64,000 bases of DNA from CAMYMQ01 sp963730305 (lineage in GTDB: Bacteria; Pseudomonadota; Alphaproteobacteria; Bin65), in NCBI GenBank assembly GCA_963730305.1, contig CAVSRB010000002.1:517937-581936 (forward strand), written 5' to 3'. Numbering within the stretch: position 1 is the first letter of the stretch; each line of letters starts with the position of its first letter. A program made the position numbers and the translations under genes. The notes under the pieces were generated by a model. It was not told the origin of the DNA. It saw only the letters and a list, made by a program, of their open reading frames with translations, and did not search any database. This document shows positions 1-9,717 of this stretch, piece by piece.

Positions 1-169
1 GGTGGGGAGGTCGGATTGCGGCATCGGCCCGCATCATGCGGCGCCCGGCGCGCGCCGCAAGTGCAAATAAACGCCCGCCGCTGCGGCATTCCGGCGGTTG
101 ACGGGCGCGTGCCGCCTGCCTATGTTCCGCGCTTCCTTTAGAAAGCCGCAGAAAACCAGGGCGCCGAAC

Positions 170-295
170 ATGAAAGTCGCCAGCTCGATCAAGACGCTGA
201 AGAATCGTCACAAGGACTGCCGCGTCGTCAAGCGCCGTGGCCGGATCTACGTGATCAACAAGACCAACCGCCGGTTCAAGGCGCGCCAGGGCTGA
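170..295 (+). CDS. rpmJ: 50S ribosomal protein L36
   Basis: A 41-residue, strongly basic protein with the L36 signature: MKVASSIKTLKNRH, then DCRVVKRRGRIYVINK and the C-terminal KARQG. It is a structural protein of the large ribosomal subunit. This is the form with only one of the zinc-ligand cysteines (C17), as usual in alphaproteobacteria. An in-frame ATG lies further upstream at 98, but the family always begins at MKVxxS, which decides the start. It stands alone; the neighbouring genes are unrelated. Confidence 0.95.
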   Translation: MKVASSIKTLKNRHKDCRVVKRRGRIYVINKTNRRFKARQG

Positions 296-407
296 CGCCC
301 GGCGCCCGTTCCATTCCGTTGGATCTTCAGGCGTGCGCGCCCCTCGCGGGGCGCGCCGTTTTCGTGCGTCCCCAATGGGGCGCTGCGGTGCGGGCGCGGC
401 GCGGGCG

Positions 408-503
408 GCACGGGCGGGTTGGAAACCCGCCCCTACGGAAGGCTGCGAAAATCCCGCTTTCGCTGGTGAAGGGCTCGTAGGGGCGGGTTTCAAACCCGCC
501 CGA
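408..503. repeat. pair of palindromic intergenic repeats in inverted orientation
   Basis: Two copies of a short palindrome with core GGGCGGGTT..AAACCCGCCC lie about 45 bases apart. Copy one spans about 411-438 and ends in CCCCTACGG. Copy two spans about 476-501 and starts CGTAGGGGC, so the copies are also inverted relative to each other. They look like REP-type intergenic elements. No gene lies between 296 and 527. Confidence 0.7.
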
Positions 504-527
504 CGGCGTCGAGCGCCGGGCTGATCC

Positions 528-647
528 CTAGAGGATACCCGCGCCGTTGTTGGTGAGCACCGCGACGGCGGCGAGCGTGGCGATAGCGCCGAGGAGACCG
601 CCGGCGAAGCGGACGAGGTGGATCGAGACGATCGGCTTGCGTTGCAT
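528..647 (-). CDS. predicted small single-span membrane protein (39 aa)
   Basis: An uninterrupted 39-codon reading frame starts at ATG 645-647, preceded by purine-rich AGGAACAGGA, and ends at TAG. The product starts MQRKPIVSIHLVRF (basic, so probably cytoplasmic). It continues with a hydrophobic stretch of about 17 residues, GGLLGAIATLAAVAVL, and ends in the short polar tail TNNGAGIL. This suits a one-helix small membrane protein. I recognise no family. It is divergent from glcD 150 bases away. It could be chance in high-GC DNA; the ribosome-binding-like sequence and clean hydrophobic helix argue for a gene. Confidence 0.4.
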   Translation of the reverse strand: MQRKPIVSIHLVRFAGGLLGAIATLAAVAVLTNNGAGIL

Positions 648-799
648 GGGTCCTGTTCCTGTCCCTGATGGGCTTGTTATGGGGCCACGTTAGCGCCGCC
701 GGTCCGCGCCCGCAGTGACGCGCGTCACGCCCGCGCGGGGCACGGGGCCGTCGCCCGCGGCCAATTCCCCTCACGACCAAAACGCACTAGGTTCCGTGC

Positions 800-2290
800 A
801 TGCTCAAGATGCCGGAACCCAACGCCGAGGTGATCGGCCGCCGGGCGGAAATCGCCCGGGCGCTGCGCGAGATCGTGTCCGACGACGCGGTGATCGACGA
901 TGCGACGGGCCTGCGCCCCTATGAGAGCGATGGGCTGACCGCCTACCGCCAGCCGCCGATGCTCGTGGTCCTGCCCGAGACGGTCGAGCAGGTCAGCCGC
1001 ACCCTGCGCTATTGCCACGACAACGGCATCCGCGTGGTGCCGCGCGGCGCCGGGACCTCGCTGTCCGGCGGCGCGCTGCCGCTGGCCGACGCGGTCCTGC
1101 TCGGCATGGCCAGGTTCAACCGGATCCTGGAGGTCGACCACGCCAACCGCTGCGCGGTGGTCCAGCCGGGCGTGACCAACCTGTCGATCACCCAGGCGGT
1201 TGCCGACGACGGCTTCTACTACGCGCCCGACCCGTCGAGCCAGATCGCCTGCTCGATCGGCGGCAACGTCGCCGAGAACTCGGGCGGCGTGCACTGCCTG
1301 AAATACGGGCTGACCACCAACAATGTTCTCGGCGTCGAGATGGTGCTGATCGACGGCACCGTGATCCGCCTGGGCGGCAAGGCGCTCGACGCGCCGGGCT
1401 ACGACCTGCTCGGCCTCGCCATCGGCTCGGAGGGCATGCTGGGCGTGGTCACCGAGGTCACCGTGCGGCTGTTGCGCGCGCCGGAGACGGCGCGGGCGCT
1501 GCTGCTCGGATTCCCCTCGGCCGAGGCGGCGGGCGACACGGTCGGCGCGATCATCGCCGCGGGCATCGTGCCGGGCGGCATGGAGATGATGGACACGCTG
1601 GCGATCCAGGCCTCGGACGACTTCGTCCACGCCGGCTATCCGCGCGACGTCGAGGCGCTGCTGATCGTCGAGCTCGACGGGCCCGGCGGTGGAGGTCGAC
1701 CACCTGATCGAGCGGGTCGAGGCGCTCGCCCGCGACAAGGGCGCGACCTACGCCCGGGTCAGCAAGGACGAGGCCGAGCGCGCGGTGTTCTGGTCCGGCC
1801 GCAAGAACGCCTTCCCCGCGGTCGGCCGCATCTCGCCCGACTATTACTGCATGGACGGCACCATCCCGCGCGCACGGCTGCCGGAGGTTTTGTCGAGAAT
1901 TTCGGAAATGACGGAAAAGTATGGTTTGCGCGTTGCCAACGTCTTCCACGCCGGCGACGGCAACCTGCATCCGCTGATCCTCTACGACGCCAACAAGCCC
2001 GGCGAGCTGGACAAGGCGGAGGAGTTCGGCGCCGAGATCCTCAAGCTGTGCGTCGAGGTCGGCGGCGTGCTGACCGGCGAGCACGGCGTCGGCGTCGAGA
2101 AGCGCGACCTTATGGAGGCGATGTTCACCGAAACCGATCTGAGCAGCAGCAGCGGGTCAAGTGCGCCTTCGACCCCGACCAGCTGCTCAACCCCGGCAAG
2201 GTCTTTCCGACCCTCCACCGCTGCGCCGAGCTCGGCCGCGTCCACGTCCACGGCGGCCAGACCCGGTTCCCGGATATCCCGCAATTCTAG
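800..2290 (+). CDS. glcD: glycolate oxidase subunit GlcD, FAD-linked (two frameshifts in this sequence)
   Basis: FAD-binding subunit of the glycolate oxidase complex GlcDEF, which oxidises glycolate to glyoxylate. The N-terminal PCMH-type FAD domain is clear: VVPRGAGTSLSGGALP, then PDPSSQIACSIGGNVAENSG and GSEGMLGVVTEVT. The C-terminal FAD-oxidase domain has HAGDGNLHPL and TGEHGVGVEKR, and the end is FDPDQLLNPGKVFPT. The frame changes twice: near 1684-1690 an extra G (GGCCCGGCGGTGG), and near 2143-2150 a lost base in GATCTGAGCAGCAG. Rejoining gives about 495 residues, the normal length, and every motif is intact, so sequence error is more likely than decay. The genes glcE and glcF follow after a DUF559 gene and a transporter. 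Confidence 0.88.
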   Translation: MLKMPEPNAEVIGRRAEIARALREIVSDDAVIDDATGLRPYESDGLTAYRQPPMLVVLPETVEQVSRTLRYCHDNGIRVVPRGAGTSLSGGALPLADAVLLGMARFNRILEVDHANRCAVVQPGVTNLSITQAVADDGFYYAPDPSSQIACSIGGNVAENSGGVHCLKYGLTTNNVLGVEMVLIDGTVIRLGGKALDAPGYDLLGLAIGSEGMLGVVTEVTVRLLRAPETARALLLGFPSAEAAGDTVGAIIAAGIVPGGMEMMDTLAIQASDDFVHAGYPRDVEALLIVELDGPGGGGRPPDRAGRGARPRQGRDLRPGQQGRGRARGVLVRPQERLPRGRPHLARLLLHGRHHPARTAAGGFVENFGNDGKVWFARCQRLPRRRRQPASADPLRRQQARRAGQGGGVRRRDPQAVRRGRRRADRRARRRRREARPYGGDVHRNRSEQQQRVKCAFDPDQLLNPGKVFPTLHRCAELGRVHVHGGQTRFPDIPQF

Positions 2291-2327
2291 ATGAGTGTCA
2301 CGAGGAACGTTCGGCCGGGATACGATC

Positions 2328-2372
2328 CAACCCCCTCCCCCTTGAGGGGGAGGGACGGGGAGGGGGGTATGC
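2328..2372. repeat. GC-rich palindromic repeat, left copy flanking the DUF559 gene
   Basis: The element is CCCCCTCCCCC-TTGA-GGGGGAGGG followed by ACGGGGAGGGGGGTATGC. It is the inverted counterpart of the copy at 2790-2834. Together they bracket the DUF559 gene, an arrangement common for this type of gene in alphaproteobacteria. Confidence 0.7.
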
Positions 2373-2415
2373 AGCCACCACGAAGGTTTCCTGCCGGCAG
2401 CGCACAGAAACCAAG

Positions 2416-2758
2416 TCAGTTTCGGTCGTGGAGGCATTCGCGTATCGTTTCCAGCACCCCGTCGATCTCGTGCAGCACGTCGCTGTTCCAGAAGCGCAGG
2501 ACACGATAGCCCCGGCCAATCGGCCATTCCGTCCGCCCGGCGATCACGGTCGAGCCGGTCGGGGTCGTTGTGCTGCCCGCCGTCGACCTCGATGACGAGC
2601 TTGGCGTCGGGACAATAGAAATCGACGATATAGGGCCCGATTGGCTGCTGGCGGCGGAAACGATGACCGTCGAGCGCGCGGCGGCGCAAGTGCCGCCAAA
2701 GGGCCTTCTCTGCTTCGGTGAGGTTGCTGCGCAAGCGGCGGGCGCGTTGGTTGGCCAT
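2416..2758 (-). CDS. DUF559 endonuclease-like protein (one frameshift)
   Basis: Small protein of the DUF559 family, related in fold to Vsr-type and restriction endonucleases; the cellular role is not established. The N-terminal half reads MANQRARRLRSNLTEAEKALW, then HRFRRQQPIGPYIVDFYCPD and LVIEVDGGQH. The last two are the family's nuclease-core motifs, with acidic residues in VDF and EVDGGQH. Near 2540-2548 the frame shifts by one base. The other frame then gives GYRVLRFWNSDVL followed by HEIDGVLETI, the normal C-terminal half, ending at TGA 2416-2418. Rejoined length is about 114 residues, normal for the family. It sits between two inverted palindromic repeats within the glc locus. Confidence 0.75.
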
Positions 2759-2789
2759 GGGGGCTATCCTGATGCAGCCTGGCGCTCGG

Positions 2790-2834
2790 GCATACCCCCC
2801 TCCCTGACCCTCCCCCTCAAGGGGGGAGGGGAAA
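2790..2834. repeat. GC-rich palindromic repeat, right copy flanking the DUF559 gene
   Basis: GCATACCCCCCTCCCTGACC is followed by CTCCCCCTCAAGGGGGGAGG. This is the reverse complement of the 2328-2372 element, so the DUF559 gene lies between inverted copies. Confidence 0.7.
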
Positions 2835-2853
2835 CGATGGTCGCCGACTTCCC

Positions 2854-3778
2854 ATGCTGAACCTCTCCCTCTACGCCTTCACCGTCCTGGTCTGGGGCAC
2901 GTCCTGGATCGGGATCGCGTGGCAGGTCGGCGTGGTGCCGGAGCTGCAGTCGATCGCCTATCGGTTCGGCGCCGCGGCGCTGCTGATCGCGGGCTGGTGC
3001 CTGGTCCGGCGCGAGCGGTTCGCCCTGCCGCTCAGCCAGCACCCGCGCCTGGCGCTGCTCGGCGCGCTCTTGTTCTCGCTCAACTACCTCCAGTTCTACA
3101 CGGCGAACAACTACGTCACCTCCGGCCTGCTGGCCGTGGTGTTCTCGACCTCGGCGGCCTTCGTCGCGGTGTTCAGCGCGATCCTGCTGCGCCAGCGCGT
3201 GTCGCCTCGGGTGTGGGGCGGGGATCGTGGTCGGGCTCAGCGGGATCGGCCTGATCTTCTGGCCCGAGATCGGCGCCCTCAGCCTGGCCGACGACGGCAG
3301 CCTCGGCCTCGTGCTCGCGATCGGCGGCACGATCTGCTTCTCGCTCGCCAACATCGTCGGCGCGTCGAACCAGCGGATCGGCCTGCCGCTACTGCCGATG
3401 ACCGGGTGGAGCATGGCGTACGGCACGGCGCTGCTGCTGATCGTCACGCTGGTGAAGGGGCAGCCGCTCACCTTCGATCCGAGCGTCCGCTACGTCGGCT
3501 CGCTCGTCTACCTGGCGGTGATCTCCTCGGTGCTCGGCTTCGTCTGCTACCTGACCCTGCTCAAGCGGATCGGGCCGGCGCGCGCGGCTTACGCCACCGT
3601 CATGTTCCCCGTGCTCGCGCTGGGCGTCTCGACCCTGCTCGAGGGTTACAAATGGAGCGTGCCGTCGGCGGCCGGGCTGGCCCTGGTGCTCGCCGGCAAC
3701 CTGCTGGTGTTGATGCCGCGGCGGTCGGCGGCATCCCCCAGCGCGGTCGCCGCGACCACGCCGGAGGCGGCGGAATGA
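2854..3778 (+). CDS. EamA/DMT family transporter (one frameshift)
   Basis: Drug/metabolite superfamily inner-membrane transporter with two EamA domains of about five helices each. The first half begins MLNLSLYAFTVLVWGTSWIG (the TSWIG motif is typical) and contains NYLQFYTANNYVTSGL and FSTSAAFVAVFSAILL. Around 3217-3225 the sequence has GGGG where GGG restores the frame (expected WGGIVVGLSGIGLIFW). The second half then reads through to LVLAGNLLVLMPRR, giving about 308 residues in total, normal for the family. Its TGA overlaps the ATG of glcE (ATGA), so the two are probably translationally coupled. Substrate unknown; the setting makes glycolate or a related metabolite possible, but that is inference. 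Confidence 0.82.
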
Positions 3779-5073
3779 CCGGGCCGGGGGCCCCGGACCG
3801 CCCCACTTCGGACCGGCTCGCCCCCGCGACCGCGGACGGCGTCCGCGAGGCGGTCGCCTGGGCGGTGGCGAGCGAGACCCCGCTCGAGATCGTCGCCGGC
3901 GGCACCAAGCGGGGCTGGGGCCGGCCGGTCGACGCCAATCACGTCCTCGACCTGTCGGCGCTGTCGGGGGTGACCCTGTACGAGCCCGAGGAGCTGGTGC
4001 TGTCGGCCCGGGCGGCGACGCCGCTGGCCGAGGTCCGGGCGCTGCTCGCCGAGCACAACCAGATGCTCGCCTTCGAGCCGCCGGAGATCGGCCCGCTGTT
4101 TGGACAGGAGGGGCTCGGCCAGCCCGCCGACCGCCAGACGCCCGATCGCCAGACGCCCGATCGTCAGACCTTGGGCGGGGTGATCGCCACCAACCTGGCC
4201 GGGCCGCGTCGAATCAAGGCGGGGGCGGCGCGTGATCACTTCCTCGGCTTCGCCGCGGTCACCGGGCGGGGCGAGGCGATCAAGTCGGGCGGCCGGGTGG
4301 TCAAGAACGTCACCGGCTACGACCTGTCCAAGCTGATGGCGGGCTCGTTCGGCACCCTCGGCGTGATGACCGACGTCACGGTGAAGGTGCTGCCCGCGCC
4401 GGAGAAGACGCGCACGGTGCTGCTCTATGGCGCGTCCGACACGGACGGCATCGCCGCGCTGGCCGACGCGCTCAATTCGCCCCACGACGTCTCCGCCGCG
4501 GCGCATCTGCCGGCGGCGGTGGCGGCGCGATCGGGCGTTTCCTACGTCGGCCGACAAGACAAGTCTGTCTCGGCGGTGCGGGTCGAGGGGCCGGGGCCGT
4601 CGGTCGAGCACCGTTGCGCCGCCCTGCGGACGCTGTGGGGCGCGCGCGGCGCGACCGAGGAACTGCACGGCCACAACTCGGCGGCGTTCTGGACCGAGGT
4701 TGGCGAGGTCGCCGCACTGCTGCCGCGCGGCGAGGGCGCGCTGTGGCGGATCTCGGTGCCGCCGGCCGACGGCGCCGGCGTCGCCGCGGCCATCGCCAAC
4801 GCGACCGACGCCGCTGTCTTCTACGACTGGGGCGGCGGGCTGATCTGGGCGGTCACCGAGGCGTCGGCGGCCGCCGAGCGGGCGGTGCGCGCCGCGATCC
4901 CGGCGCCGAACCGTGCGTCGCAAGGGCACGCCACGCTGCTCTGCGCGCCCGAGGCGCTGCGCCGCTCGGTGCCGGTGTTCCAGCCCCAGGACGCGGCGGT
5001 TGCCGCGCTGTCGGAGCGGCTGCGCGCCCAGTTCGATCCGAAGGGCGTGCTCAACCCGGGGCGGATGGGATGA
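3775..5073 (+). CDS. glcE: glycolate oxidase FAD-binding subunit GlcE
   Basis: Second FAD-domain subunit of glycolate oxidase, 432 residues. Visible motifs are LEIVAGGTKRGWGRPV near the N-terminus (residues about 38-53), LGGVIATNLAGPRRI, KSGGRVVKNVTGYDLSKLM (the GlcE hallmark) and GSFGTLGVMTDVTVKVLP, with C-terminal FDPKGVLNPGRMG. Between the usual FEPPEIGP and LGGVIATN blocks sits an extra stretch holding three copies of the pentapeptide unit DRQTP/L (4129-4170), a 15-bp tandem duplication that keeps the frame. The start overlaps the stop of the EamA gene by four bases. glcF follows 41 bases downstream. Confidence 0.92.
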   Translation: MTGPGAPDRPTSDRLAPATADGVREAVAWAVASETPLEIVAGGTKRGWGRPVDANHVLDLSALSGVTLYEPEELVLSARAATPLAEVRALLAEHNQMLAFEPPEIGPLFGQEGLGQPADRQTPDRQTPDRQTLGGVIATNLAGPRRIKAGAARDHFLGFAAVTGRGEAIKSGGRVVKNVTGYDLSKLMAGSFGTLGVMTDVTVKVLPAPEKTRTVLLYGASDTDGIAALADALNSPHDVSAAAHLPAAVAARSGVSYVGRQDKSVSAVRVEGPGPSVEHRCAALRTLWGARGATEELHGHNSAAFWTEVGEVAALLPRGEGALWRISVPPADGAGVAAAIANATDAAVFYDWGGGLIWAVTEASAAAERAVRAAIPAPNRASQGHATLLCAPEALRRSVPVFQPQDAAVAALSERLRAQFDPKGVLNPGRMG

Positions 5074-5114
5074 GGCGGCGCGTCCCGGACCAAAACGCGG
5101 CGCGGGGCTGACCG

Positions 5115-6437
<1,323 letters not shown>

Positions 6438-6912
6438 CCGCGCTAGAACGTATGTTCTATCTGTAACGGTCTGTAAGGTTGGGCCTCGGCAGAGGCCGCC
6501 GCAGGCGTGATCCGAACCGTCTGTACTTGCCGCGCCGGGCCACCCGCCGCGGCCGGTGCCCGGAGCGCGGCCTCTCGGTCTGCGCCGCGGCACCAGGTCC
6601 GGAGCCAACCGGCCGGGGCGACGGCGCCTCGGCAGGGCCGACGAGGCGGTGGACAAGCTGTGCACAAGTCGGAATCGCCGGTGCTTGTCCCCACTGTCCA
6701 CAACGGGTTCGACCCACCGGGTCACGGTGCCCAATGCAAAAGATTTCATCGTCTTTTCAAATAGTTATCGAAAAGTCGCCCATTGTATACCGAGAACAAT
6801 CGGCGCTTTTCCACCGTCGTCGCGCGGTTGCTCACCGACTTCGGGCCGGGGTGGCGGGCAGGTGCACGTTTTCGGCTGGGCGCGGTTCGGGCCAGGGGCT
6901 AGTCTCGACCCC
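6438..6912. other. non-coding gap with DnaA-box-like sites and an AT-rich patch
   Basis: No supported gene. About 6655-6710 contains TGTGCACAAG and TGTCCACAAC, each one or two mismatches from the DnaA consensus TTATNCACA, and GTGGACAAG. An AT-rich patch follows (6737-6800: GATTTCATC, TTTTCAAATAGTTATC, TTGTATAC), unusual for this sequence. It could be regulatory DNA for the MFS gene; see findings for the weak origin-like resemblance. Confidence 0.35.
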
Positions 6913-8208
6913 ATGAGCGAGCCTGCCGCGACCGACCCACCCCACACCGCGCCGGCCCCCGCCGCGTTATCCGCCGGGGCGGCCCCGGCGGTTCCGGCGC
7001 CGTCATCCCGCGCGTCGCTGATGTGGATGATGATCGGCGGCGGGCTGATCATGTTCCTGTCGCTCGGCACCCGCCAGAGCTTCGGCCTGTTCCAGGTCCC
7101 GATGATGACCGACCACGGCTGGGGTCGCGAGGTCTTCTCGCTCGCGATCGCGGTCCAGAACCTGGTCTGGGGCGTGGCCCAGCCCTTCGCCGGCATGCTC
7201 GCCGACCGCTGGGGCGCGGCGCGCACGGCGGCGGGCGGGGCGCTGCTCTACGGCCTCGGCCTCTACCTGATGGCGAACCCGTATGCGCCGTGGATGCTCC
7301 ACTTGGGCGGCGGCCTCGTCGTCGGCATGGCGCTGGCGGCGACCAGCTTCGCCGTCGTGCTCGGCGCGATCGGCCGCGCCGCGCCGCCCGGCCGCCAGGG
7401 CATGGCGATGGGCATCGCCGGGGCGATCGGCTCGATGGGGCAGTTCCTGCTGATCCCCGGCAATTCGGCGCTGATCGAGGCCTTCGGCTGGAGCAACGCG
7501 CTGATCGTCGGCGCCGGCGCGATGGCGCTGATGGTGGCGCTGACGCCGTTGATCCGCGCGCCGGTCGCGACCGGGCCGGCGGTCGAGCATCCCGTCCAGG
7601 GCCTCGGCGCGGCGATCGGCGAGGCGGCGCGGCACCGCGGCTATTGGCTCTTGATGGCCGGATTCTTCGTCTGCGGGTTCCAGATCACCTTCATCGCCAC
7701 CCACGTCGTCGCCTACGTTTCCGATACCGGTCTGTCCGCCATCGTGGCCAGCGGCACGCTGACCCTGATCGGCTTCGGCAACATCTTCGGCGCCTACGTA
7801 TGGAGCGCGCTGGGCGACCGCTATCGGCGGAAGCACCTGTTGAGCCTGCTCTACCTCGCCCGCGGCACCCTGATCGTCGCGCTGCTGGCGCTGCCGGTGG
7901 CGCCTTGGGTGGCGCTCGGCTTCGGGCTGATCATGGGCATCCTGTGGCTGGGCACCGTGCCGCTGACCACCAGCCTGGTCGGCCAGATCTTCGGCACTCG
8001 CTACATGACCACCCTGTTCGGTTTCGTGTTCTTCACCCACCAGCTCGGCGCCGGCCTGGGCGTCTGGCTGGGCGGCTACCTCTACGACCGCACCGGGTCC
8101 TATTTCTGGGTCTGGGCGATCGCCGCGGGGCTCGGCTTCCTGGCCGCGCTGCTGCACTGGCCGATCGCCGACCGGCCGGTGGCGCGGCTGGCGGAAGCCG
8201 CGCGCTGA
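6913..8208 (+). CDS. MFS transporter
   Basis: Major facilitator superfamily permease of 431 residues with about 12 predicted helices after a proline/alanine-rich N-terminal tail of about 35 residues. The loop between helices 2 and 3 carries the MFS motif-A pattern GMLADRWGAARTAAGG, and the second half repeats it as ALGDRYRRKHLLSL. QSFGLFQVPMMTDHGWGREVFS near the N-terminus resembles the monocarboxylate/oxalate-formate antiporter branch. The ATG at 6913 is chosen because hydrophobic helix 1 follows and further upstream codons lie in non-coding-like DNA. Substrate unknown; the neighbouring glycolate oxidase genes make a small carboxylate plausible. Confidence 0.85.
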   Translation: MSEPAATDPPHTAPAPAALSAGAAPAVPAPSSRASLMWMMIGGGLIMFLSLGTRQSFGLFQVPMMTDHGWGREVFSLAIAVQNLVWGVAQPFAGMLADRWGAARTAAGGALLYGLGLYLMANPYAPWMLHLGGGLVVGMALAATSFAVVLGAIGRAAPPGRQGMAMGIAGAIGSMGQFLLIPGNSALIEAFGWSNALIVGAGAMALMVALTPLIRAPVATGPAVEHPVQGLGAAIGEAARHRGYWLLMAGFFVCGFQITFIATHVVAYVSDTGLSAIVASGTLTLIGFGNIFGAYVWSALGDRYRRKHLLSLLYLARGTLIVALLALPVAPWVALGFGLIMGILWLGTVPLTTSLVGQIFGTRYMTTLFGFVFFTHQLGAGLGVWLGGYLYDRTGSYFWVWAIAAGLGFLAALLHWPIADRPVARLAEAAR

Positions 8209-8331
8209 CGAAGACGTGAGCGCGCGTGTGTTGCGCGCGCCGGTTTGGAGGCCAAAATCGGAGTCAGTCGTCCGGGCGACCCGTGACCGTGGCCCCGGAG
8301 CAGCAGTCGGTCTATCGATGAAGGATACGTC

Positions 8332-9315
8332 ATGTTGATCAAGCGCAAGCGCGGCTGGGAGATTCCCGAGAGCCAGGTGACGCCGGAGGCGATCTACCGC
8401 GAGCGGCGGACGCTGCTCAAGGGCCTGGGCCTGGCGGCCGGCCCGATCCTGCTGGGCGGCCCCGCCGCGTTGCTGTCCGGTCCCGCCTTCGCCGCGACCG
8501 CCGATCCGAGCGCCAGCCTCTATCCGTTCCCGCACAACGGCAAGTTCACGCCGGGCAAGGGGCGCAAGCTGACGCCGGAGAAGATCGCGACGACCTACAA
8601 CAATTTCTACGAGTTCGGGTCGCAGAAGCAGATCTGGCAGGCCGCCCAGGCGCTGAAGAGCTATCCCTGGACCGTGACCATCGACGGCATGGTCGAGAAG
8701 CCGTTCAAGATCGACGTCGACGCGCTGCTCAAGAAGATGCCGCGCGAGGAGCGCATCTACCGTCACCGCTGCGTCGAGGCGTGGTCGATGGTGGTGCCGT
8801 GGTCGGGCTTCCCGCTCAAGGCGCTGGTCGCGCTCGCCAAGCCGCTGGGCTCGGCCAAGTACCTCACCATGCATTCCTTCAAGGACCCGAGCGTGGCGCC
8901 GATCCAGCGCCAGAGCTGGCAGCCGTGGCCCTATACCGAGGGCCTGGCGATGTTCGAGGCCACCAACGACCTGGCCTTCATGGTGACCGGCCTCTACGGC
9001 AAGCCGGTGCCGGACCAGAACGGCGCGCCGATCCGCCTGCACACGCCGTGGAAATACGGCTTCAAGTCGGCCAAGTCGATCGTCCGCTTCACCTTCACCG
9101 ACAAGAGGCCGAAGACCTTCTGGATCGCCGAGGGCAACGGCGAATACGGCTTCTGGGCCAACGTCAATCCGAAGGTGCCCCATCCGCGCTGGAGCCAGGC
9201 CTACGAGACCGACATCGGCACGCGGGAGCGAATCCCGACGCTGGAGTGGAACGGCTACGGCGACTACGTCGCGGGGATGTACGCGAATATGAAGGGCCAG
9301 AATCTCTTCCGGTAG
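8332..9315 (+). CDS. msrP: protein-methionine-sulfoxide reductase catalytic subunit MsrP (YedY)
   Basis: Periplasmic molybdopterin enzyme that reduces oxidised methionines in envelope proteins; 327 residues, normal length. A Tat signal is visible: R25-R26 in RERRTLLKGLGLAAG, a hydrophobic run, and the cleavage region AFAATA. The molybdenum-ligand cysteine is C147 in YRHRCVEAWSMVVPW, and the C-terminal part has LHTPWKYGFKSAKSIVRF. In most genomes the heme membrane partner MsrQ (YedZ) follows directly. Here no such gene is present; the next gene is a LysR regulator on the other strand. The partner may be encoded elsewhere. Confidence 0.95.
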   Translation: MLIKRKRGWEIPESQVTPEAIYRERRTLLKGLGLAAGPILLGGPAALLSGPAFAATADPSASLYPFPHNGKFTPGKGRKLTPEKIATTYNNFYEFGSQKQIWQAAQALKSYPWTVTIDGMVEKPFKIDVDALLKKMPREERIYRHRCVEAWSMVVPWSGFPLKALVALAKPLGSAKYLTMHSFKDPSVAPIQRQSWQPWPYTEGLAMFEATNDLAFMVTGLYGKPVPDQNGAPIRLHTPWKYGFKSAKSIVRFTFTDKRPKTFWIAEGNGEYGFWANVNPKVPHPRWSQAYETDIGTRERIPTLEWNGYGDYVAGMYANMKGQNLFR

Positions 9316-9497
9316 CCGACGTTCCAGCCGGTCCCCGCGCCCGGCTCGACGCCCAATTATTGTGCATTTTCAGCGGCGTTTCGGGGCTGGTCAAAATCGC
9401 GCCATTATCGGCGTCGCTGCGCACAACGGCGCGCGTCGAGGCTCATCCATACGCATGCGTATGCAGCCGTCGGCATAATTCACGGACATATGGAGTG

Positions 9498-9536
9498 AAA
9501 AAAAGAATGCCCCAGAAACCAAAGGGTTTCCGGGGC
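9498..9536 (-). terminator. intrinsic terminator, minus strand
   Basis: Stem GCCCC.GAAACC (9509-9520) pairs with GGTTTC.GGGGC (9525-9536) around an AAAG loop. On the minus strand ATTC and seven T residues follow. It would end a transcript coming from higher coordinates, either the candidate sRNA or readthrough from the LysR gene. Confidence 0.7.
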
Positions 9537-9640
9537 AAGGAACAGGGAGGCTTCACGTCTGGGAGGACGTGGGATCCGAGGCGCAGCCTCAGACCCCAGT
9601 GGTGCCGGATGTGAAAATCACCCTCCGACACCGAGTGGCT
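9498..9640 (-). ncRNA. candidate structured small RNA with CCUCCC motifs and intrinsic terminator
   Basis: Reading the minus strand toward lower coordinates, three stem-loops occur in a row. They are a GAGGC-TGC-GCCTC hairpin (9578-9590), a perfect six-pair hairpin CACGTC-CTCCCA-GACGTG (9554-9571), and a strong hairpin followed by seven T residues (9498-9536). The middle loop shows CCTCCC, and a second CCTCCC lies single-stranded just after it (9543-9550 region). Exposed anti-Shine-Dalgarno CCUCCC motifs before a terminator are typical of alphaproteobacterial trans-acting sRNAs. The 5' end is not determined. I cannot name a family; a leaderless peptide frame overlaps but runs into the terminator. 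Confidence 0.45.
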
Positions 9641-9717
9641 GCGGATATTGCACCGCAGCAACGCCGGGTTAAATTTGCGCTCAATTGGCCAAATTTCCAG
9701 CAACCATTCGTCATTTG

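Noticed and set aside
725..1738. Minus-strand frame of 337 codons
   Set aside because: Antisense shadow of glcD.
4129..4170. Short tandem repeat considered as a CRISPR or regulatory array
   Set aside because: Units are 15 bp without spacers and lie in frame inside glcE.
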